Assembly: GCF_000003815.2 (NCBI RefSeq)
Contig: NC_049993.1
Location: forward strand, 6,200,706 to 6,264,705
Direction: 5' to 3'
DNA: 64,000 nt
DNA from: Branchiostoma floridae
Taxonomy: Eukaryota > Chordata > Leptocardii > Amphioxiformes > Branchiostomatidae
Below, piece after piece: positions 56,661 through 64,000 of this stretch (its first letter is position 1; the number at the start of each line of letters is the position of its first letter). Under the pieces are notes generated by a model that ran no database searches, was not told the origin of the DNA, and saw only the letters and a program-made list of their open reading frames with translations. The translations under genes and the position numbers were made by a program.

Positions 56661-57443
56661 CGTTTACGACGATTTCTCTAGCCATACTGATTTGACAAAT
56701 TGTCAACGCATCATTTTCTCCAGTTACATGTTGCTATTATAGGTTACCCTTGCCACTTCTTCTATGTAACTTTTCTGCCACTCTTGTCCTGCTAAAAGCG
56801 CAATATTGTAATTGTAACACGCCGCGGAATTACACGGCGAACGGGCGCGTGGTTGGGAGGGGGTAAGAATACCGGCCGGAAGAAACACGGCACAATTAAC
56901 TGCCGCTATGTACCTTTATACATCCTCTGATGTTCCTTCCTTTTCTGTTAGTAAATGCATAAAACATAAACCTGCATGAGCATACAAAATGTCATGAGAA
57001 AACGGACCTATACTGTCAAGAATTTTCATTTAACTTCTGTCCGTCACAACCGCTATGACGTAACACTTCACTGCTAGCGTAGATATAAAAATGGCGGGAA
57101 AATGGCTGCGTACGTTCAATTTTGCCCATTCAGTCGTAGATCCGGGCTATTATGCAACGGTTCTTCACACTTTTACATGACTTGTAGGTCACCAACAGAA
57201 ATTCAAGATTGTTGTTGAATCATGTTCGTCTTGTGCCGTGAGCATGTGTAATTATGATCTACAAATCTGGCAATGAATGTGACAGTGTGTTCGTCCCACG
57301 ACGAGCTGCCTACCCCGAAAAAGACACTGAAAACTTTTGGCCTTGTTGTCTTCGAATGCATTGTTATCGATGCTTTGTAAATGATGTATTGGACACCTAG
57401 ATGTCTGAAGTGTGCACACCTCAGAAATAACTATTGTTGCATG

Positions 57444-57470
57444 TATATACCTCGCATGTTGCGAGGTATA
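57444..57470. repeat. Perfect hairpin upstream of the 66-bp array
   Basis: ATATACCTCGCA and its inverse TGCGAGGTATAT are separated by 3 bases. It lies just before the three palindromes at 57488-57590. Confidence 0.85.
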
Positions 57471-57487
57471 TCCAAGGACCGTGGATT

Positions 57488-57590
57488 GATGAACTCCACA
57501 GCTGTGGAGTTCATCACTATGTTGATGAAATCCACAGCTGTGGATTTCATCGGTAGAATGATGATGAACTCCACAGCTGTGGATTTCATC
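57488..57590. repeat. Three 28-bp palindromes in series
   Basis: Copies at 57488-57515, 57524-57551 and 57563-57590, each built as GATGAA(A/C)TCCACAG followed by its inverse. The first two are perfect; the third has one mismatch. Half-sites are the same GATGAAATCCAC arms used in the adjoining 66-bp repeat. Confidence 0.93.
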
Positions 57591-57597
57591 GATATGT

Positions 57598-58187
57598 AGT
57601 GATGAAATCCACGGGCATTCCGCCGCTAATACTGACATTTGGCTGTGGACTTCATCAGTATGTAGTGATGAAATCCACGGGCATTTCGCCGCTAATACTG
57701 ACATTTGGCTGTGGACTTCATCAGTATGTAATGATGAAATCCACGGGCATTCCGCCGCTAATACTGACATTTGGCTGTGGACTTCATCAGTATGTAGTGA
57801 TGAAATCCACGGGCATTCTGTCGCTAATACTGATATTTGGCTGTGGACTTCATCAGTATGTAGTGATGAAATCCACGGGCATTCCGCCGCTAATACTGAC
57901 ATTTGGCTGTGGACTTCATCAGTATGTAGTGATGAAATCCACGGGCATTCTGTCGCTAATACTGATATTTGGCTGTGGACTTCATCAGTATGTAGTGATG
58001 AAATCCACGGGCATTCTGTCGCTAATACTGACATTTGGCTGTGGACTTCATCTGTATGTAGTGATGAAATCCACGGGCATTCTGCCACTAATATTGACAT
58101 TTGGTTGGCTGTGGATTTCATCAATATGATAGGGGTGAAATCCACGGGCATTCCGTCGCTAATACTGACATTTGGCTGTGGATAGTA
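57598..58187. repeat. 66-bp hairpin minisatellite, 9 copies
   Basis: GATGAAATCCACGGGCAT starts units at 57601, 57667, 57733, 57799, 57865, 57931, 57997 and 58063, with a variant at about 58135. Each unit begins GATGAAATCCAC and ends GTGGACTTCATC, so it folds on itself. The period is 22 codons, so frames stay open through the array on both strands (about 176 and 299 codons); these frames are not treated as genes. Confidence 0.95.
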
Positions 58188-58189
58188 AA

Positions 58190-61100
58190 ACGCCCTTTCA
58201 CTAATACTTTTACACAGAGTAATCTATTTTAGCTGATTTATGTCAATCGATTGTGTGATACAATATTAATACAGATACCATTTGTAACAATTTGAATTGA
58301 TTGACTATACAGAGCTAGAAGTACGAAAATGTTACTTTGAAAGTGATTTGCACAAAGCTAGAATGGCTTTATTGGATCGTGGAGTATATTATTGACAATA
58401 CTAGTAAACACAACAGACAGAGCCTCCAACAGACTCTAACCAGAACAACACAATGTCATGTAAAATATTTCTGGTACATTTCTAAGTTAAGCTGGATTCA
58501 AAAGACAAACACCTTTACTTTGTGCATCATATATTTTAGTCGCATGTTTGTGACTAGTGACCTTCTGTTTAATGATCGACGTGCAGTCTAATAACTGTTA
58601 TCAGACTGCACGTCGATTAGCAAATGAAATGCAACCCCTTTATACTCTTGTAGACAATTAGAACCTGGGCCAAAATACAATTGTAAGTCATAATCGTAAA
58701 CCCTTACCACCCAAGCCACAAAGCACAACATTGGGAAGCAGTGCAGTTCTGATGTATACAGTCTGCTGGTTTAGTATTGTTTGTGATTGAGTGAAGAACA
58801 AAAGAGCATAATAAGCAATTGGCCTTCTCTGGCTGGGAAAGTTGTCTTGCTAAAGCAAGAAGCTTTTATCAATCTTGATAAAAGCTCCTTATGCTAAGGG
58901 ACCAAGAACCCGATTTCCACCTCATACAAGGCACACATTCGTAACTTCTTTTCATTTGTAGATGAAACACAATTAGAACAAACAAGTAGCGTAAGAGGAA
59001 AGTTACATGGCTGGAATAAATGTGTAAACATTACAAAGTTTGGACATGACTTTACAGGCGGTCTCACAGCGCCACCTATCTACACTAGTTGGTATTGCAA
59101 CATGTCCTTCAAGTCGTACACAGTGAGATACTGTGCTGGCCGGATGTTTGCGGGCATTTTTAGCATCTTTCTTGAGAGAGTCAATACACTCCAAGCAACT
59201 CTGATTTGCAGGGAGTAAGTGCGTCTTTATTCATTAGAATATTTCTTTTATATGTCTTTCTTTTCTTTTGTATTCAAAGACGAATTTTGTACATAAAGAT
59301 GTATTTCTTGTTTGTTGAAGAATGAGGATCTAGGAACAAGAAAGTTTTGTGTATCCTTTAGGCTGGTGTATCTTTAAGAAGAAAAGCGCCGTTAAACGGC
59401 TGAAATCATCATTGCAGGTAAACCCGCATCCACAGGAAGGTTTTCTTTGTAACAGGGTAAATAACTAACCTCAAGAAGGTTTTCAACCTCCTTGCTAACC
59501 TTAAGTTTAATTGGACATCAAACGCTGGTCAACTATAATTATGCCATGGTTAGATTGATATAGTGGAAGATTCATACCACCACACCCATACCCCGCGTCC
59601 CAAACAGGTGATGGAGGGATAAGGAGTGCGGAAAGTCTCCATCCCTGAGCAGAGAGCGAGGCGAGTACTTTTCCCAAGCCATAAGAAATTAGAGAGGATG
59701 GTTGGGTGTTTAGGGTAAAGATACCTTCTTCTTTATATCTCAACACCCTCATACCATTCCTACTGTCCCTAATTGACCCGACTTTAATTTTCGCCTGTTT
59801 CTGCCAACCACCTTTTTATCTTCCTCCCCAAAGTCAAACTGTGCGCCTTTTTTGTGATAATATCTTTCCCTTTTATACCCCTGCACTCATTAGCATACGT
59901 GTACATTTGCATAACTCCTCTGATTGGTTACCCTCCAAAATTGAGTTAACTAACCACCTGTCTGTGGCGCGCGGGGACAGGTGTGACGCTGTGAATAGTA
60001 CACAAAGATTATTCTGTCTCTTTGCATGCAGTTCTGGTCACCACTGGCTGAGCTTGTCCAGGTAGACCCACGGGCCAGAGCTGACACATCGTCTTGTTGG
60101 GAGACTCGTGCAGTAGTTTCTAACACCACAGCTTATGATGAGCACCAACCTCTTCTGTACTGCTGTTCACGGGACATGGAAATACAATGTCAGCAAGGCC
60201 ACGGCAGGTAAGTTTTATGGATGACGACATCATTAATTTTAAACATGTAGCCATGACCGTAGTTGTAGAAGGGAAACTAGTTCGATGTACATGTAGTAGT
60301 CAACTTGGTGAATGATACCAGTCTTCCAGACTTTGTGCATCGATCTTGTATGGCCTGTTTGATGTGATACCATCCAAGTTACTTTTGACCATGACGGATG
60401 CGGGTTTTCCTGCAATGATAATTTTAACCATTGGGCGGCGCTTTTCTTGTCTTTGCCATAGGATGCACTCCCTTGGCGAAGCAATCTTGATGCTGTTTCA
60501 CGGTCCACTCTGCAATGACGAGAAGACATATCCAAACCAGGTAACATCGTTATTGTCTGAAGAGTCAAATTAAGCTGATGATATCCCTACTAACTGCTAT
60601 AATCCAAGTTTATTTTTAGTTGAAAATACGCCCTCTTTAGAGTATCAATCTATTCATGTAAAACTACAATCCATATGTTAACAGTTGCAGAAGCTTTATT
60701 CTTTGAATCAACGTTTGAACCTCATTAATAAGATAGAACCATAGACATTATTAACAAAGGGGCACAACCTTAGAAGATGAGCAACACGTATAGACAGCGG
60801 AAGTTGTAACATTCTATTACAATCTGGGTTCGTATGATTATCTTAGAGACGTAGAAGTGACGGCCCAGAATTGCATGGAATGGCGCAGGATGGTCCACAA
60901 GAGACGTTGCCTTGATGCAGACCACTTGACACAACGATGAAGAGACCTTATCAAGTATCAAGTAAGTCAGTATGATTATCTTACGGTTATCTGACGGGTT
61001 TTTTTTGCGAGTTACTGTGTGAAGGAAAGACAAAGTTATGTTTTAGATAATTGATGTGACGTGTCATAAAAGCGCGACTTGAGCCCCTAACGTTTTTCTG

Positions 61101-62340
61101 CATCAAAAACCAGGATCATCCCCAGTCCATTCTACTCCACAGCTGCATAACAGTCGAGCCTAACGATTTTCTCATCGCATCAATGTGCGCAGTTACAATA
61201 AACCTGCTTCCATCAAACATAAATCATGTGTTGAGCTATAACTTGTTATGCTACGTGTTATTCAACCATATTTTATCCGATGTGATATCCTAGTCTGTTT
61301 TATCAAGCCCCATCCTATGGAATTCCAGTCTTGTGCCTCACGCTAATGTGCCTAGTGCCTCATGCTAATTTTTGCCATCGGAATCACAGCATATAGCCCT
61401 CTTCACCGCATGGATGCCACACACTTAGTCTTCTAGCGAAGTGGCATCATGACTCGCCACATTGTTCCCGAATTTTCCAATAGCATTGATACATTACATC
61501 CTTTACAAACATTATGTGTCATAGAAAGAAAGATTGTTACTTCCATATTGACGCACTAGCTGCAATTAGGTTGGAATTTGATCTCCCATTTTTTAGTTGT
61601 AACTGCGTTTAAGTTGTGGACCTGGAAGATGTATGTCAATACACAGCTGTAAACCCTTTCAAATCCTTCTATGACTGCAAATCCTTTTGACAGTTAGGTA
61701 TCTATAGATTACATCAAATAGCTGGGTGATTTCGGGCGTAAATGACGTTATAAAGCCCTCTTGAGATAGGATGTCCCCATTGACGTACTTGGGTGTTTAT
61801 CTCTTGCGCTATATAATGGGGAATCTTGGTCTTTATTGCGCTGCATTGTCTAGACCTAAGTTGCATTGGCTTTAAGAGAGATGGCTAAAAGCACCTCATT
61901 TGAGCATGCAGATTATGGCCATTGGTCATAAAGTAAGAAACAAGGACTCTCATCACTAATGAGTTGTCGTGGCTGGTTAAGACTATATTTCCCTAAAACA
62001 AAACACGAACATATTTCAATATATACTATGTACAATATGATATGTACTATGTACATACAGTAATATATGTATAGATCTGGTATCTACAAGGCTGTCCTGA
62101 TGAACCCGTATATATACGGGATGCACATATATGATTCCTGTAGGTGGGTTCAGTAAATACAGGTTTGTGGCATTTCTTACCACAGGAAACCGCATTGATC
62201 TGGAAGTCTGCAGCAGCAGCACAGAATAGGTCACGTTTTACTGATCAGATTAAACAACCAGCTTAGGAGGGTTAAATTGACAAAAAAAGTCTGAGCAGGA
62301 CAAAGGATCACAAAGGTCATAAACTTAGAACATGCGAGGG
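58190..62340. other. Unannotated intergenic DNA
   Basis: No recognisable gene. It holds a 15-bp-arm hairpin at 58575-58617, a hairpin at about 58859-58890 (AAGCTTTTATC, GATAAAAGCT), and scattered open frames of up to 119 codons without family resemblance. Two short frames near 60026-60211 and 60460-60540 end at GT dinucleotides but have no other support. Confidence 0.5.
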
Positions 62341-62510
62341 CCAGAGAAGTAGTATGGGGATTACGACCCCTATATCCACCTACCAAATATCATCAGGATC
62401 AATCAAAGGCGCTTTTCGAGTGATGCTGTTCACAGACAGACAGAAAGACAGACAGACGTACAAGCCTAAAACATAACCTTGCCATTCTGGCAAAGGTAAT
62501 AAATATATCT
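62340..62510. mobile_element. Dispersed repeat with CAGACAGACAGA core
   Basis: CACCTACCAAATATCATCAG, GATGCTGTTCACAGACAGAC and TTCTGGCAAAGGTAATAAAT are in the order typical of a common short animal repeat. A likely relative lies at 38470-38840. Non-coding. Confidence 0.4.
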
Positions 62511-63170
62511 ACCTTCGAAACGCACTTTGAATACGCACAAAGCTCGCTCCAGGCGCGTAGGAAAACGCCAGGTCAAGGATTCGGGTCAAAGTTCATATCT
62601 GACCGGATATCTGTAATCCGCACTGAAGGCCTCGTTTCGGTATTACTCCGCGGGTGCGCACAGAAGTATTCCCTCCGAAATATGAATGGGGCCCCAAAAT
62701 CGTGTGTTTATGTAGACGACAAATTGCCTTTTATCGCTCCCATGTCATATCGAAGGATTTGAGATGAAAGGTTGTGTATTTCTGACAGGATCGGGTGGAA
62801 AAGTTTCGGCATTCGGGCGATTCTCGGACGTGTACGTTTGTTTGTCCTGAGTAATGTGGTCAGCGGGTCACTGAAGGAAAGCCCCACTTTCTGGATAGTA
62901 TTTATGTGCAGTTATAGACGTTATAAAAATCGATCCACCGGTCAGATTTTGGGGATTTTTTTTTATTGAGTACTGGATAAGTACTTTTTCAATAGAAATT
63001 AAAACATCTCCAGTAGAGCTGTTTCTTTATTGGGTTTTCGCCCATTAAAGTTGCATATTTAAGCACTATTGTAAATGAGGCAAAATAAGTCCGGTATGAG
63101 GCCTTAAGGTTCCGGTTCGAATTGCGAAGTAATCCGTGAATATAAGACGCAAATCATAGTGAAACCCGAA

Positions 63171-64000
63171 AATACGAATGAAGGCTCACCTGGGGGATAA
63201 CCGCTAACCGCTAAGCGAACCCTTCGGTAACCGCAAAAAAGCGACCCCTTACGATCGGACTTCCGAAATTTCATACATAATGTGCGTTACTTTCAACACT
63301 TGAATATCAAAGTAAAACCCGTGGGCAAAAGGTAAAAAGTGATTTGAGTACCCAAAATTACTTTGTAACTTTTCTACATACGAATGAAGGCTCACCTGGG
63401 GGATAACCGCTAACCGCTAAGCGAACCCTTCGGTAACCGCAAAAAAGCGACCCCTTACGATCGGACTTCCGAAATTTCAAACATAATGTGCGTTACTTTC
63501 AACACTTGAATATCAAAGTAAAACCCGTGGGCAAAAGGTAAAAAGTGATTTGAGTACCCAAAATTACTTTGTAACTTTTCTACATACGAATGAAGGCTCA
63601 CCTGGGGGATAACCGCTAACCGCTAAGCGAACCCTTCGGTAACCGCAAAAAAGCGACCCCTTACGATCGGACTTCCGAAATTTCATACATAATGTGCGTT
63701 ACTTTGAACACTTGAATATCAAAGTAAAACCCGTGGGCAAAAGGTAAAAAGTGATTTGAGTACCCAAAATTACTTTGTATTTTTTCTACATACGAATGAA
63801 GGCTCACCTGGGGGATAACCGCTAACCGCTAAGCGAACCCTTCGGTAACCGCAAAAAAGCGACCCCTTAGTCGGACTTCCGAAATTTCAAAGAAAATGTG
63901 CGTTACTTTCAACACTTGAATATCAAAGTAAAACCCGTGGGCAAAAGGTAAAAAGTGATTTGAGTACCCAAAATTACTTTGTAACTTTTCTACATACGAA
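63171..64000. repeat. Satellite, about 204-207-bp unit, 4 copies, continuing past the window
   Basis: TACGAATGAAGGCTCACCTG starts units at 63173, 63379, 63586, 63791 and 63995. Copies are nearly identical and contain GATAACCGCTAACCGCTAAG. Unit length falls from 206-207 to 204 through small deletions. Confidence 0.95.

Noticed and set aside
57252..58151. Long open frame (299 codons) on the minus strand
   Set aside because: It runs through the 66-bp minisatellite, whose 22-codon period keeps any frame open if the unit lacks a stop. The other strand is also open, and there is no family resemblance.
59706..60541. Possible gene with frames at 59706-60065, 60026-60211 and 60460-60540
   Set aside because: No similarity to a known family, no consistent phases and no downstream exons.

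Overview
The window is eukaryotic genomic DNA: short GT-AG exons in long AT-rich introns, a dense load of small inverted-repeat DNA transposons, tRNA-derived SINE-like pieces, minisatellites and two N gaps. It fits an invertebrate deuterostome, most likely a lancelet (Branchiostoma), because the three proteins are close to vertebrate orthologues while the tyrosine kinase is a single SYK/ZAP70-type gene. The species call is inference. Exon boundaries were read by hand; reading phase closes across every listed junction of all three genes.

Layout. (1) 591-12325, plus strand: the C-terminal part of DOT1L (H3K79 methyltransferase); the catalytic domain lies upstream of the window. The window holds 15 coding exons (1312 codons plus stop): AT-hook, coiled coil, a duplicated AF9/ENL-binding motif, the conserved NINQPLEITAISSPE block and a Gly- and Pro-rich tail. 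(2) About 12.3-24.7 kb: 3' UTR and intergenic DNA filled with mobile elements and tandem repeats. (3) 24703-40041, minus strand: complete KAT14 (CSRP2BP), the ATAC-complex acetyltransferase, 17 coding exons, about 740 aa, with an N-terminal PHD finger and C-terminal GNAT domain. (4) 42838-52260, plus strand: complete SYK/ZAP70-family kinase, about 707-727 aa, with tandem SH2 domains, a linker and a tyrosine kinase domain. (5) 52.3-64 kb: 3' UTR, repeats, a 521-N gap inside an inverted-repeat element, a 66-bp hairpin minisatellite and a roughly 206-bp satellite running off the window. No gene was recognised there.

DOT1L and KAT14 are convergent; KAT14 and SYK are divergent, with about 2.8 kb between start codons. 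DOT1L and KAT14 both modify chromatin; SYK is a cytoplasmic signalling kinase, so the neighbourhood need not be functional.

The most unusual signal is in KAT14. Two independent minisatellites (53 bp, about 45 copies; 30 bp, 10 copies) were each built from the 3' end of a coding exon together with its 5' splice site, so the introns begin with arrays of copied splice donors. A third, single-copy duplication of the same kind lies in DOT1L. The 53-bp array is interrupted by a 100-N gap whose two flanks appear to be the same 716 bp, which points to an unmerged contig overlap.
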